Of a DNA stretch of 64,000 nucleotides, positions 53,126 through 62,846 are shown one piece after another; within the stretch, counting starts at the first letter, position 1; every line of letters starts with the position of its first letter. Source of the stretch: JAKAXS01 sp965279065 (GTDB lineage: Bacteria > Pseudomonadota > Alphaproteobacteria > Rhizobiales > Hyphomicrobiaceae); assembly GCA_965279065.1 (NCBI GenBank), contig OZ257134.1, forward strand, positions 2,852,001 to 2,916,000, given 5' to 3'. The position numbers and the translations under genes were made by a program. The notes under the pieces are model-generated. The model did not search any database. It saw nothing but the letters and a program-made list of their open reading frames with translations, and was not told the DNA's origin.

Positions 53126-53539
53126 TTCGCGGGCAAACATGTGAAACCCTGAACATGTCCGCCTGTTGCCAGAACAGACTGTTCCAAAACATCCTTTCGG
53201 CCGATGATACGAACCTCGCTCTCATCGACTTCGATGCGATCTATCATAGCCACAAGATCGGCCTGACGGAACAGCACTTCGCCTCTGCCCAGCTTTTCGC
53301 GCCTTGTCCCTGATCTCAGGCGTTCTAACGCAGCTAACGCAGCTAACGCAAGTTCGCGATCCGCCAATAGAGAAGCAATTTGACCCTTCAAATGGTCGTC
53401 CATTGCAGCCGCTCATCTGCCTTATTGGCTTCCCGCTCCAGTACGGACAACCTGCCAGCGGTCGCTGCCGCCTTCGCCGCTCGACGGTCGGCAAGCGAAT
53501 TTATTGCCCCGACAAGACGGCGGGATCGAGCAGGCCATC
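53113..53539 (-). pseudogene. Serine recombinase C-terminal remnant, frameshifted
   Basis: Two adjacent frames together read as the C-terminal coiled coil and tail of a large serine recombinase. The first gives VGAINSLADRRAAKAAATAG and LEREANKADERL. After a frameshift near 53403 the next continues MDDHLKGQIASLLADRELAL and VAMIDRIEVDESEVRIIGRK. No catalytic Ser domain is found upstream, so it is a 3' fragment. Its stop codon TAG lies in the tRNA-derived repeat, which suggests that the gene tail originally ran into an attachment site. The assignment is by pattern memory. Confidence 0.5.
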
Positions 53540-53830
53540 CAAAGCTTGGCCGTAGCCAAATTGTCAAGGTTATCCATTCAAGTTCCGCCCACCTTCGTTC
53601 TTCAGTTGGTCGAACGACAAACCACTACACCGGACTTTGGCGTCACTCTCGAAACCCGACTCGATCATGTCTCACCGCAGCCGCCCCATCATAGCTATGG
53701 GCTCGCTCTTGCACTGAGCGGCGACGAGCGAGATAGTGGGCGAGACCACACATGCGACGCGCTCTAACCACCCGACGGTAACATCCGAGTTCTGTGTTCG
53801 CGCACCTCCCGACCGCTAGAGAGACAATAG
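53540..53830. other. Gap before the polysaccharide locus
   Basis: About 290 bases with no supported gene. Upstream parts of the recombinase may once have been here, but I cannot read them. Confidence 0.35.
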
Positions 53831-54727
53831 ATGACTAGGGCTGTATTCTTAGGGAGCAAGGTTTTGGGGCTACGGATGTTCCAGTCTATTCGCCATGTGG
53901 GATCTGATGTTTCATGGTCGGTCATTCATCCGAACGACACTTTTGACGGCCGCAGTGTGTTGGACGAGTTCCGGTCTGAAGCAGGCAGGATCGGTTCTCA
54001 TTTTGTCGTGGCCGACAGTCGGGCAGATGCCGAGCGATCGCTTCGGAGTGGCAAATTTGACATTGCGTTTGTCTGCGGTTGGTATTGGAAATTGACAGAA
54101 GCGGAGCTTTCCCTCGTGCCGCTAGGGTATTACGGAATACATAACAGCCTTCTGCCGAAGTATCGTGGAGGAGCACCATTGGTTTGGGCAATCATCAGTG
54201 GAGAAACAGAGGTCGGCTCAACCCTGTTCAGGCTCACTGAGGGCCTTGATGATGGCGACATCGCTTTGCAGATCCGTGTCCCTGTCGGGCAGGAAGTATC
54301 CGTGGGAGAAGTGATGGCCACCATTGAGGACAAGGCCGTGGCTGAGGTACCAGCAATCTGGAAGAAGATCGTGGATGGCACAGTTGCGCTCAGCAAACAG
54401 GACGCCGCACATGCCACCTATTGTGGACAGCGAACGCCAGAGGACGGCTGCATCAACTGGAACGTGGAAGCGCGGTCGGTGCACAACTTCATAAGAGCGC
54501 AGATGCACCCATATCCTGGTGCCTTCTCCACTGTTTCGAAGCAGAAAATCACATTTGGCAGGACTGCCATCGATCCCCGGACGTATCTGGGAACACCGGG
54601 CCAGATCGTCGAACGCATGCCCGACTTCGTCGTTATAACCTGCGGCAATTCTACGGCAATCCGCGTGTATGAGATTGATGGAAGACCGGCTTCGGAAATC
54701 CTCCGGACGCTCAAAACGAGGCTGTGA
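53831..54727 (+). CDS. Formyltransferase-family protein (amino-sugar N-formyltransferase or Fmt-like)
   Basis: The 298-residue protein shows the formyltransferase block HNSLLPKYRGGAPLVWAI (about 107-124) with catalytic-type Asn/His and the Asp loop LTEGLDDGDIA near 136. A C-terminal domain resembles that of Fmt (about 200-290, YCGQRTPEDGCINWN). True Fmt is normally beside def; here the neighbours make surface polysaccharide, so transfer of formyl from N10-formyl-THF to an amino sugar is more likely. It is the only plus-strand gene of the locus. Confidence 0.75.
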   Translation: MTRAVFLGSKVLGLRMFQSIRHVGSDVSWSVIHPNDTFDGRSVLDEFRSEAGRIGSHFVVADSRADAERSLRSGKFDIAFVCGWYWKLTEAELSLVPLGYYGIHNSLLPKYRGGAPLVWAIISGETEVGSTLFRLTEGLDDGDIALQIRVPVGQEVSVGEVMATIEDKAVAEVPAIWKKIVDGTVALSKQDAAHATYCGQRTPEDGCINWNVEARSVHNFIRAQMHPYPGAFSTVSKQKITFGRTAIDPRTYLGTPGQIVERMPDFVVITCGNSTAIRVYEIDGRPASEILRTLKTRL

Positions 54728-55054
54728 TCCAACGCTTCGAAAACTGGCGTCAACTGACGTATGAACAGACCCGCGAGGCTCTCCCAACTAATTGGTCACT
54801 ACGACCACCACTGTCTCATAACGGTAGGTCTTACCCGTTCTCGACTTCCAATCACACCCCCCCCCCACAAGTCACCTCCAGCAGAGTCGATCCTTGCTTC
54901 AACCAGCCATGGAGTAAGACGCGATTGTACACGGATGTACCTGTTCTCATCAGGCATCGGCCCCCAGATCTCTGAATTAGCCATTAGGCTTGGGCCGAGC
55001 ATGCTGCATCCAGTTTCGAACACCTCAAGCTGGTCCGCCAAATCAACAACGATC
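54728..55054. other. Convergent gap between formyltransferase and flippase
   Basis: About 330 bases with no gene; it includes a run of nine C at about 54857-54865. No terminator hairpin is clear. Confidence 0.4.
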
Positions 55055-56518
55055 CTACACGTCCTCGCCCTTTGATATCGCTGGGTTCCTTCGAGCCACG
55101 AAACGATAAATTTCACAAATGTCGACCCAATTAATCACCCTTAGCGCCAGGAGAACAACGCACCCCGTGGCCGCTAGACCAAGTTTCAGAACCATGTCGA
55201 GAACCGGCCAAAAATCAATTTGGTGCCCTAAAACCAGTAGAATAGCGAATACTATCCCCGTCCCGACAATAGGGGGCCAATTATGTGGTACAGGGTAAAA
55301 TTTCTGACTCAGCGCCATGTACATCATAAAAACGCAAAAACTTGTCGACAAGGTAGCCACGCATGCCCCCACCACCCCAAGTATTGGAATTAGCAAATAA
55401 TTTAGAGCGCCATTTAAAAGCGCGCCCAAGCAACTGACAGCAAAAACCAAGCGCGTTTTCTTTTCTATAAATACCCCCGGCGCAAGTATGTACATGCTGG
55501 ACAGCAGCATCGCAGGCGCCATGTAGGCTACCACAATTGCCGATGACGCATACTCATCTGTTAGCAACAGCCAAATAATCTCCTTGGCAAACAGACTTAG
55601 GGCGAGCGCCATAATGAAGGCGACCGCGACAAAGTAGCGAAAAATCCTAGCAAGGTCTTTAGGAGCGTTATCCTCGCGGTAATGGGCATAAATAAGCGGA
55701 GTTAACGCCACTTGGAATCCACTAACTACCAATAAGACAATTCCGGAAATCCGCACGCCCACCCCAAAAAAACCGACTTCTTGCAACGACAAGAAATGCT
55801 GGAGCATCACGCGATCTACATAAGTAGTGAAAAGAATCGCCATGGCTGACGGAACCAGGGGGATCGAAAAGGTTAACATTTCGCGCAATCGCGAAATTTC
55901 AAATTTGCCGTGAAGGACAGAACCACTTATGCGCACCAGGCAAAAGCAGAGTGCACAGAGGGTGCCGCATGTCATGCCCAAAAGTAGCCCAATCAATCCC
56001 CACCCTAAAGCGTATGTGAATACGATGGAAAAAAAAGCAGTCGTCACCGCAATCAATACAGACACAAATGCATATGTCTTGCTGCTGAGATCCCAACGGA
56101 AGTGGTTCTGAAGAAGGTTGGTCGCTCCGCCCAACCAGAGGTATACCAACCCTACACGAAATGCCAATTCGAACGCATGCGAGCCTGTTATCAAGTGAGA
56201 CAGGAAAGGTGCAAATATTTGGGCTAGGCTGAAGAACAACGTATACGTAAAGATTGTAAAGACGAAGGCGGTTAGACCGTAAGAACTGCGAATATCAGCA
56301 TCCAAGTTTTCGCCGTAATATCGAGCCATTCCTTGTGAAATCTCGAGCGCGACACTTAAATGAACTAGCGAAGCGAATGCAAGAAATAGATCCAACATGC
56401 CATAATCGGTAACGGACAAGAGCCGGGTGTAAATCGGGAGCAGGATAAAGCCTAACCCCCGCGTTAGCACCACAGAGGCTGTATAAATCAGGCCGTCCCG
56501 CCCAAGCTTGGCAAGCAT
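55055..56518 (-). CDS. wzx: Polysaccharide flippase (Wzx/MATE-like)
   Basis: The 487-residue protein has about twelve to fourteen hydrophobic helices with N-terminal LIYTASVVLTRGLGFILLPI (about 10-29), typical of oligosaccharide flippases. It moves lipid-linked repeat units across the inner membrane. Its start overlaps the previous gene stop by one base (TAATG). It is the last gene of the minus-strand unit. The region is AT-richer than the rest of the window, as often for O-antigen loci. Confidence 0.88.
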   Translation of the reverse strand: MLAKLGRDGLIYTASVVLTRGLGFILLPIYTRLLSVTDYGMLDLFLAFASLVHLSVALEISQGMARYYGENLDADIRSSYGLTAFVFTIFTYTLFFSLAQIFAPFLSHLITGSHAFELAFRVGLVYLWLGGATNLLQNHFRWDLSSKTYAFVSVLIAVTTAFFSIVFTYALGWGLIGLLLGMTCGTLCALCFCLVRISGSVLHGKFEISRLREMLTFSIPLVPSAMAILFTTYVDRVMLQHFLSLQEVGFFGVGVRISGIVLLVVSGFQVALTPLIYAHYREDNAPKDLARIFRYFVAVAFIMALALSLFAKEIIWLLLTDEYASSAIVVAYMAPAMLLSSMYILAPGVFIEKKTRLVFAVSCLGALLNGALNYLLIPILGVVGACVATLSTSFCVFMMYMALSQKFYPVPHNWPPIVGTGIVFAILLVLGHQIDFWPVLDMVLKLGLAATGCVVLLALRVINWVDICEIYRFVARRNPAISKGEDV

Positions 56519-57666
56519 TACCGACTTTCCAGGATCATCAAAAGTTGATTCCTGCTTACACTAGTCCGACAGTTATTGAATGCCCAATCGTAGCCGCGGT
56601 TGGCAAGGCCCTCGATTAAATCCGGGTTTTCAAGAAGGTATTTAAGATTATCGAAGACGTCCCAGTAGCGAGTTACCAGCCAAGCATCATTGGCGCCTTC
56701 AGGAAGAGTTGGCTCAATATTCCGATCCGCCGACGTTAATAGCGCGCAGTTGTTCGCCATAGCCTCCACCCCTAGCAAGCCCGGAAGAAAGGAATAGAGT
56801 TCGTTGACCACCAGATGAGTCGTTAGAAGATGTTCGCGAACCACCTCATTTTTCACGTTTATAAGCTCGACATAGTCGATGTTGTAGCCAAGCAATTTGA
56901 GTTTTTTTATCGCAGCGCGCACGAGCGGCGTGCCTTTGATAAAGGGGGATGTGGGAGCGTGAACAATTTTTATCGTCCTCATATCCCGAAACTTATCACC
57001 TGCCTTAAAGAACCAGGCGTCGGGATAGAAATACATGAAAGGATGAACAGCCCTTTGAATGTAAGAGATTTGATCCACCGGTGCGTTGAAGATATAGTCG
57101 GCATATCGGTCGGCGCTCTCAGATAACCGCTTAAGGCGATCCTCGTGGGTGTTATCTACCTGTCCTGGGTTACTCGGCGGCATGTAGGTCGCCATCACAT
57201 CCAGATCATGGTGCCTTGCGTGTTCCAGCGAAAGTTTTAGGGATCTGATATCCGAGCCGCAAAAGAATGCGACGATCTTTTTTCCTCGCCTTTTTAAAAA
57301 GGCAAGTTCGATTTCCCGTCCGCCTTGGGAATGGTGAAGAAAACCAGTGGCCCCAATATAAAAAAAGTTCGATGCACGGTTGGCAAGGTAGCCTAATAGG
57401 ATAGGGCCAACGATCCCGCGAACCACCCACCTACCAGGCAGGGAACGTTCTCGCAGCGAGAAATCGTAGACATTATCATAGTATTTACTTCGATGAAGAT
57501 TAACCGTGAAACTCTTACTGAAGGCCCGGGATATGTTGAAGGTGTTGTTAGCCACCTCATCAACCCCCACTACCCATAATCCATCATCCGCCGGTACAAA
57601 TGGCGAAAGCAAATAATATGCGGCGTAGAGCAGGGCTTGCTGAAACAATTCGATCAGTTTTGACAT
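56518..57666 (-). CDS. Glycosyltransferase-like protein
   Basis: The 382-residue protein lacks strong motifs in the N-terminal half (DDGLWVVGVDEVANNTFNIS, about 27-46). The C-terminal half looks like a GT-B glycosyltransferase (IVHAPTSPFIKGTPLVRAAI near 235-254; GLLGVEAMANNCALLTS near 298 with the acidic residue of the nucleotide-sugar loop). The start lies 13 bases inside the end of the HisF-like gene. It probably adds one sugar to the repeat unit; the donor is unknown. Confidence 0.65.
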   Translation of the reverse strand: MSKLIELFQQALLYAAYYLLSPFVPADDGLWVVGVDEVANNTFNISRAFSKSFTVNLHRSKYYDNVYDFSLRERSLPGRWVVRGIVGPILLGYLANRASNFFYIGATGFLHHSQGGREIELAFLKRRGKKIVAFFCGSDIRSLKLSLEHARHHDLDVMATYMPPSNPGQVDNTHEDRLKRLSESADRYADYIFNAPVDQISYIQRAVHPFMYFYPDAWFFKAGDKFRDMRTIKIVHAPTSPFIKGTPLVRAAIKKLKLLGYNIDYVELINVKNEVVREHLLTTHLVVNELYSFLPGLLGVEAMANNCALLTSADRNIEPTLPEGANDAWLVTRYWDVFDNLKYLLENPDLIEGLANRGYDWAFNNCRTSVSRNQLLMILESR

Positions 57667-58436
57667 GCCCCACCAAAAGTTAGGCTGGCCAATTCGGCAG
57701 GGGTGGGGAAGTTCACTAGGACCCCTTTTCCTCGCTTCTGAAAAACAACCATGCTGCCAACGCCCACCGCTGAAGAGCCAGTCTTACTAACAACTATCTC
57801 AGCATCTGAAACGCTACCGCATCCGCCGTGCGCCACAACGGGAATAGTGACAGCGTCAGCAATGCTTTTCATAAGCTGCAGATCGAACCCCACCCAGGTG
57901 CCCTCGCGATCGATACATGTGGCGATTATCTCGCCTGCGCCTAGATCTTGCACTCGCCTCGCCCAGCCCGCAGGGTCGAGCCCGGTTCTTCGCCTACCGC
58001 CGTGGCTCCAGACCCGGTTGCGTCCCAACCAGTCACTCCTCACGTCCATTGATACGACAACAGCCTGGCTCCCGAAGTCCCGGGCCAAGTCGGTGATGAA
58101 GGCCGGGTTTTCGACCGCATAGGAGTTCAAGACTATCTTCTCGATTCCTATCGATAGGATTGATCGCGCAACATCAATGTCTCGAATTCCGCCTCCATAG
58201 GAAACGGGCATGAAGCACTCGCTCGCTATTTCGGCGAGAAGTTTGAGATTTGGCCGCTCGCTCCTTCGGGTAGCCAAAATATCCAGGAATAATAATTCAT
58301 CTACTTCGAGGTCGTTGAAGATGCGAGCGGTGTTGCACGGATCACCGACATACGTAAAGCGCCCGAACTGACGCGTCTTCACCAGCGCTTCATCTCGGAG
58401 GAGAAGAACAGGAATCATCCGGGTCCGAAGCGTCAC
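57654..58436 (-). CDS. hisF: HisF-like cyclase subunit for sugar amidination (WbpG partner)
   Basis: The 260-residue TIM-barrel protein resembles imidazole-glycerol-phosphate synthase cyclase subunit (RMIPVLLLRDEALVKT near the start, SYGGGIRDIDVA near 78, VVVSMDVRSDWLGRN near 125, VVAHGGCGS near 195). In surface-sugar loci such HisF copies work with HisH and an ATP-dependent amidotransferase to make acetamidino sugars. The amidotransferase gene lies directly upstream. GTG 58436, eleven bases after GAGGGG, is my choice of start; ATG 58418 is possible. No HisH is seen in the window. Confidence 0.82.
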   Translation of the reverse strand: MTLRTRMIPVLLLRDEALVKTRQFGRFTYVGDPCNTARIFNDLEVDELLFLDILATRRSERPNLKLLAEIASECFMPVSYGGGIRDIDVARSILSIGIEKIVLNSYAVENPAFITDLARDFGSQAVVVSMDVRSDWLGRNRVWSHGGRRRTGLDPAGWARRVQDLGAGEIIATCIDREGTWVGFDLQLMKSIADAVTIPVVAHGGCGSVSDAEIVVSKTGSSAVGVGSMVVFQKRGKGVLVNFPTPAELASLTFGGACQN

Positions 58437-58460
58437 GATCCACAAAGCCCCTCTTGATGG

Positions 58461-59636
58461 CTACTTTCCTGCGGGAAAGCAGTATTTTAGATAAAAGCTC
58501 ATAGGCACGAGATTTGCCTTGGCGAGAATCGCAAACAAAGGTCTGAGCTTTTCGAAACGTCCCTTATAGGTTGGGTATTCGTGCCAGGATTTCGGGGGTC
58601 GACTCATTATTTGTTCGAACGCTTCTTCGGAGAGACCCAAACGCTTTCTGAAGTAGCTTGCCAACTCCCCCTCAATGAAAGGAGGCAAGGTATATGCCTC
58701 CCAAGCCTCCTCTCTCGACATCTTCCCGTTTCGGGCGAGAGCGGACAAGGTATTATTGCGAAAATCCTGGTCAAATTTCCAGGGAGCGTAGATTCCGTGG
58801 AAAAAGGCGGTAAGCCGATTTTCGAGGTGATGACCACCGTAATACGTCCAACCGAATTCGCGCTCCAGAAAGTTGCGGGCATCTTCCTTTGAGTATTGAA
58901 TGTACCAGAAAGGACGAATCTTCTTTATGCGAGCGACGGCAACCCACCAAAGAAATCGATTAAACGTCATTAGCGGGTAGGTGTTCATTGGGCGCCTGCC
59001 AAATGCGCGATGAATTGACTGGATGTATTTGCCGTCGAAGTAATTGCGACCAACGGGCGTGATTCCCTCGGTCACAAACGAATGACCCTCAAATATATAC
59101 TTCACACCATTCTTATAGGCGGCGCGGTACATAACCTCTGCGAGAGCGAGATCGGTGGGCGCCTCTATCTCCGCAACGTCCGCAAGCAAGAAGGACATGA
59201 CAAGGTCATCAGCTTCCTTGTTGTCAACAACATGTGTGTATAAATCAATACCCAATCCCTTCAAAACTTTGCTGATGTTCTGAGTTGCAATTGCCGAATT
59301 CCAAGTATTGTCATAATGCACAGCAAGGGGTCGCAAACCCCACTGCGTCAGCAAATACGCCATATAAGATGAATCGGTACCCCCGCTTACCCCGATGACG
59401 CAATCGTATTTCTTGCCTAATCCATCTTTTTTTACCTTCGCCACTATCTCGGCAAGCATCGCATCGCCAGCGGGTTGTCCGGTGCAGTATTGCTTTTGCA
59501 GCGACTCAACCTGAAGACAGTAGTTGCAAACGCCCTCATTATTAAACTGTATGGAGGGTACCCGCTCGTCATAAATGCATCGTTCGCAGATTCTCAAACT
59601 TGAGCGGTCGAGCTTTGAATGCAGCTTCTGAAGCAT
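58461..59636 (-). CDS. wbpG: N-acetyl sugar amidotransferase (WbpG/PseA-like)
   Basis: The 391-residue protein has an ATP-pyrophosphatase loop SGGTDSSYMAYLL near 91 and Cys-rich N-terminus (ICERCIYDERVPSIQF and CNYC, about 16-41). It belongs to the N-acetyl-sugar amidotransferase family (WbpG, PseA), which turns an acetamido group into an acetamidino group using ammonia from a glutaminase partner. GAGGAAAC precedes the ATG. The HisF-like gene follows by 24 bases. Confidence 0.87.
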   Translation of the reverse strand: MLQKLHSKLDRSSLRICERCIYDERVPSIQFNNEGVCNYCLQVESLQKQYCTGQPAGDAMLAEIVAKVKKDGLGKKYDCVIGVSGGTDSSYMAYLLTQWGLRPLAVHYDNTWNSAIATQNISKVLKGLGIDLYTHVVDNKEADDLVMSFLLADVAEIEAPTDLALAEVMYRAAYKNGVKYIFEGHSFVTEGITPVGRNYFDGKYIQSIHRAFGRRPMNTYPLMTFNRFLWWVAVARIKKIRPFWYIQYSKEDARNFLEREFGWTYYGGHHLENRLTAFFHGIYAPWKFDQDFRNNTLSALARNGKMSREEAWEAYTLPPFIEGELASYFRKRLGLSEEAFEQIMSRPPKSWHEYPTYKGRFEKLRPLFAILAKANLVPMSFYLKYCFPAGK

Positions 59637-59934
59637 TGTTTCCTCGCGTTGCTCTGCTCAACGTACTCCAGTGAAACTGCGCCGTCCGAGGTTGGTCTCC
59701 GGAGTCAATGAAGTTGGCTGCGACGGATCCACCGATGGAGACGGCGTCGACGTCCACAGCAACGATTGCGCCTGCGGCGACCAGACAATGATCAGTGACA
59801 CCCATGGTGATTACGGGAGGCATCCCCAAAAAGCAATAGGCGCCGACTAGAGCCGCTAGGCTGGGAGTCCGCCACAACAAGTTGCGTGGCAGAGCCTTCG
59901 CAGGCTGGACTAACTCCCCTCGCCGGTAGACAGA
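59637..59934 (-). pseudogene. Probable remnant of a left-handed beta-helix acetyltransferase
   Basis: In the gap between the amidotransferase and the methyltransferase a minus-strand frame reads GAYCFLGMPPVITMGVTDHC and LVAAGAIVAVDVDAVSIGG. This is the hexapeptide-repeat pattern of sugar O/N-acetyltransferases but without an intact N-terminal part or clear start, and the tail is unlike the family. I read it as a decayed acetyltransferase gene. Confidence 0.4.
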
Positions 59935-60954
59935 TCAATCCAACGTACCAGTTGCCATGGACGTACTGGCACCAGGACGCTTTATGAATCTTCCACTATA
60001 GCAAGCCTCTTCCTCATGAAAGTAGGCAATCGAGAGCTCGGCTTTGGCAACGAGATCAAAAACCTCTTCTTTGCGGTAGCGTTTGGCGTTGCTCGGGCTG
60101 TACCAATCAAAATTGACAACATCTGACGTGTCGCGGCCTAAGTCGGAATTCCAGTAACATTTCAAAAAATTCCAATAGATGAAGCGCTGCACATCAATAA
60201 CGCCAGCTTTGATGCCTAACGCTGGTATTTCGGGAACATCCACCGAGACTTTTAATTCTGACAGTCGCCGACCGAGCTCAGTCAGTTGTTTCGCCATGAT
60301 CATGATCTCGTCGTGTGACATGGAACTGCACTTCGTACGGAAATGTTCGTCAAGAAGCTCCCGCGGCAACGCCTTCGTCGCGTAGAAATAGCACGCGAGT
60401 TGCCCACCTTTCGGTTCTGTGATCCGAGCAAGCTCATGGAATGTCCTGGCCGGATCCTCGGTATGCATAATCACCTGATCACAGCTGACATAGTCGATGC
60501 TGCCGGGTTTGAACATTTGCGCAGCAATGTCACCTTGCACAAAGAACAGATTTGGTATGTTACGGTAGCTTTCTGCCGCGATGCGTGCCGAGTCGGAATA
60601 ATCTACGCCAATGACGATGGATCGAGGTGCCAACTGAGCAAGCCAGGCAGCTTTGTATCCCAATCCGCATCCCGCATCATAAATATACTTCCTATCGGCC
60701 AGGAACGACGCAAGCGCGTCTTCGGTCCCGAATCCGTAAAGCTGCAAATACCACTCCCGCTGCATTTGAAATAATCTGTCCTTTTCCTCGCTCTTATCAT
60801 ACTGCCCCCATTTGTGGGAAAAGGCTGCCGTAGTCTGATCCTGACGAGCCCATCCGGAAGCGTTTGACAGGCTGATGTAATTTGCATCAGGGGCTAGCTG
60901 GACCTCACCGGCGAAAACGCTGACGACGTCATCCAGGAGTTTCAGGTTCCTCAT
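59935..60954 (-). CDS. SAM-dependent methyltransferase of the polysaccharide locus
   Basis: The 339-residue class I methyltransferase has motif I YDAGCGLGYKAAWLA near 94, motif II GVDYSDSARIA near 117, and DYVSCDQVIMHTEDPARTFH near 153-172. The N-terminal part (about 1-85) includes QREWYLQLYGF. The ATG at 60954 overlaps the AsnB stop (ATGA), which fixes the start against longer choices. It may methylate a sugar or a related small metabolite. Confidence 0.8.
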   Translation of the reverse strand: MRNLKLLDDVVSVFAGEVQLAPDANYISLSNASGWARQDQTTAAFSHKWGQYDKSEEKDRLFQMQREWYLQLYGFGTEDALASFLADRKYIYDAGCGLGYKAAWLAQLAPRSIVIGVDYSDSARIAAESYRNIPNLFFVQGDIAAQMFKPGSIDYVSCDQVIMHTEDPARTFHELARITEPKGGQLACYFYATKALPRELLDEHFRTKCSSMSHDEIMIMAKQLTELGRRLSELKVSVDVPEIPALGIKAGVIDVQRFIYWNFLKCYWNSDLGRDTSDVVNFDWYSPSNAKRYRKEEVFDLVAKAELSIAYFHEEEACYSGRFIKRPGASTSMATGTLD

Positions 60955-62840
60955 GCGGTCTCCAGGTATGCGGCCAGCCATGCTTCCGTATTCAATAACG
61001 ACCAAATCAATAGACGACGGTTCTCCCGCCCGTCGAGATGGGTGTTGATCATCGCCTTAATATGGTCATAGTCCATAAAGTTATATATTTTAGCATTCTT
61101 GTTCAGAAGCTTCCGCTTCACGAAATCAATGCTTTCGCCTTTGAACCAACTAGCATCGGGCGCTGAAAATCCCTGCTTTTTTGCACTAGCAATATCACGG
61201 GGTATGTATCGGCCCATTACGTCGCGAACGATTTGCTTGCCATCTCGCTCTATTTCGAAATACTTTCCCGCTTTTTCACCAGGTTCATTTTCGTCAATTC
61301 TAGTGACGTTGCCTAGGTTGTTCAACTTAAGGCGAACCGGACAACGCATCGCAAAGTCAACCAAGTCATTGTCTAGAAAGGGCACCCGGCTTTCAAGCCC
61401 GTGTGCCATTGATAGTTTGTCTTCTACGACCAATAGTCCATGCAGAAATGTCTTCGCCTCAAAATAGAGCGAGCAATTAATGTAATCCTCGGGCTTTGAA
61501 AGCCGACTTACTCTTCGGTTTTTAAACACGCCGCGAAATACTTCGCGCATGTCGGAGGGTTTGACGTCCTGCCAGATGGGATCAAACACTTGGCGAAGTT
61601 GATCCGTAGGGATCAAGCGTTGCCAGAAATGAAAGTACTTATCGATGTAGTCTTCAAAGCTATCACTTTCAGCTGCACGATAGTAGCGCCAGGGATAACC
61701 AGCAAATATTTCGTCGCCACCTGTTCCGCTCAGCACGACTTTTACGAATTTGGAGGCTAGCCGCGCCACGTAGAAGTTCGGATAGCTTTGACCTACGCGC
61801 GGCTCCTCAAGGTGCCACGCGACCTGCGGCAGGATGCGCTCCATGTCACCCGCCTTCAGCACCATCTCGTACTGCTCGGTCTTGAAACGGTATGACATGT
61901 ATTCAGCGCGAGCGCGTTCGTCAAATCCCATCTCGATGCCGGAAGCGGAGTTGAGATCAAACCCACACGTAAACGTTTTGATATTTGAATAGGACCGCGC
62001 AGCAATCGCTGCAATCGAACCCGAGTCAATTCCACCGCTCAGGTAGCAACCCACGTCGACATCTGCAACCAATTGTCGATTCACCGCTTGTTGAAAAAGG
62101 AAATCGAGTTCCTCATTATATTGTGCGGAACTAAGAGGCTTGTCGGGCTCGTGGAAATCGTAATCCCAATACTGGGTCAGTACCAACTCGGGCTTGGCTC
62201 TATTCAAATCGAGAAGCGCATAGTTACCCGCTGGAAGGATCTGGATCCCTTCGATGAGCGTGTGGTCCGAAAAAATATTCTGGAACGTGAAATATTCGAC
62301 AAGTGCCCGCTTATTTAACTGACGATCGAACTTTGGTCCTGCCAGGATTGCCTTTTGCTCCGAGCCGAAACGTAGGATATCATCTTGCACAGCATAGTAG
62401 AGGGGTTTTACGCCATACCGATCACGTGCAAGTAACAGCGTCTTTTCTTTCCGATCCCAGATTGCAAAGGCAAAAATGCCATTGAAGCGATCAAGTGCTT
62501 TGACGCCCCAAGCGCTAATGGAATTTAGTAATACCTCGCTGTCAGTTTGAGAATGAAACAAGTAGCCCTTGGATTCCAGCTCGGTACGCAACTCTCGAAA
62601 ATTATAGAGTTCGCCGTTGTAAGACATCACAAAACGCAGATCGGACGAGATCATCGGTTGGTGGCCTGCTGGCGACGGGTCGATGATCGAAAGGCGCCGG
62701 TGGCCTAGCCCTGCGTGTTGGTCCGTCCATAGCCCTTCACCGTCTGGACCTCGATGCGCGATCGCATCAGTCATCCGTTTCAGGATGACTGGAGAAATGC
62801 CGGCCGATCCGAAATTCACTAGCCCTGCGATACCGCACAT
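60951..62840 (-). CDS. asnB: Asparagine synthetase-like amidotransferase (AsnB family)
   Basis: The 629-residue protein begins MCGIAGLVNFG (Cys2 nucleophile of class II glutaminase), with RLSIIDPSPAGHQPM near 50. The synthetase domain has the ATP loop LSGGIDSGSIAAIAA near 261. AsnB-like genes in capsule or O-antigen loci often amidate uronic acids or related carboxyls rather than Asp. It is followed by the methyltransferase with overlapping start and stop. Confidence 0.88.
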   Translation of the reverse strand: MCGIAGLVNFGSAGISPVILKRMTDAIAHRGPDGEGLWTDQHAGLGHRRLSIIDPSPAGHQPMISSDLRFVMSYNGELYNFRELRTELESKGYLFHSQTDSEVLLNSISAWGVKALDRFNGIFAFAIWDRKEKTLLLARDRYGVKPLYYAVQDDILRFGSEQKAILAGPKFDRQLNKRALVEYFTFQNIFSDHTLIEGIQILPAGNYALLDLNRAKPELVLTQYWDYDFHEPDKPLSSAQYNEELDFLFQQAVNRQLVADVDVGCYLSGGIDSGSIAAIAARSYSNIKTFTCGFDLNSASGIEMGFDERARAEYMSYRFKTEQYEMVLKAGDMERILPQVAWHLEEPRVGQSYPNFYVARLASKFVKVVLSGTGGDEIFAGYPWRYYRAAESDSFEDYIDKYFHFWQRLIPTDQLRQVFDPIWQDVKPSDMREVFRGVFKNRRVSRLSKPEDYINCSLYFEAKTFLHGLLVVEDKLSMAHGLESRVPFLDNDLVDFAMRCPVRLKLNNLGNVTRIDENEPGEKAGKYFEIERDGKQIVRDVMGRYIPRDIASAKKQGFSAPDASWFKGESIDFVKRKLLNKNAKIYNFMDYDHIKAMINTHLDGRENRRLLIWSLLNTEAWLAAYLETA

Positions 62841-62846
62841 ATTCCG

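Noticed and set aside
53755..53782. Short stretch resembling a tRNA D-arm in reverse (gcgctctaacca)
   Set aside because: Only a dozen bases match; no other tRNA arm is present.
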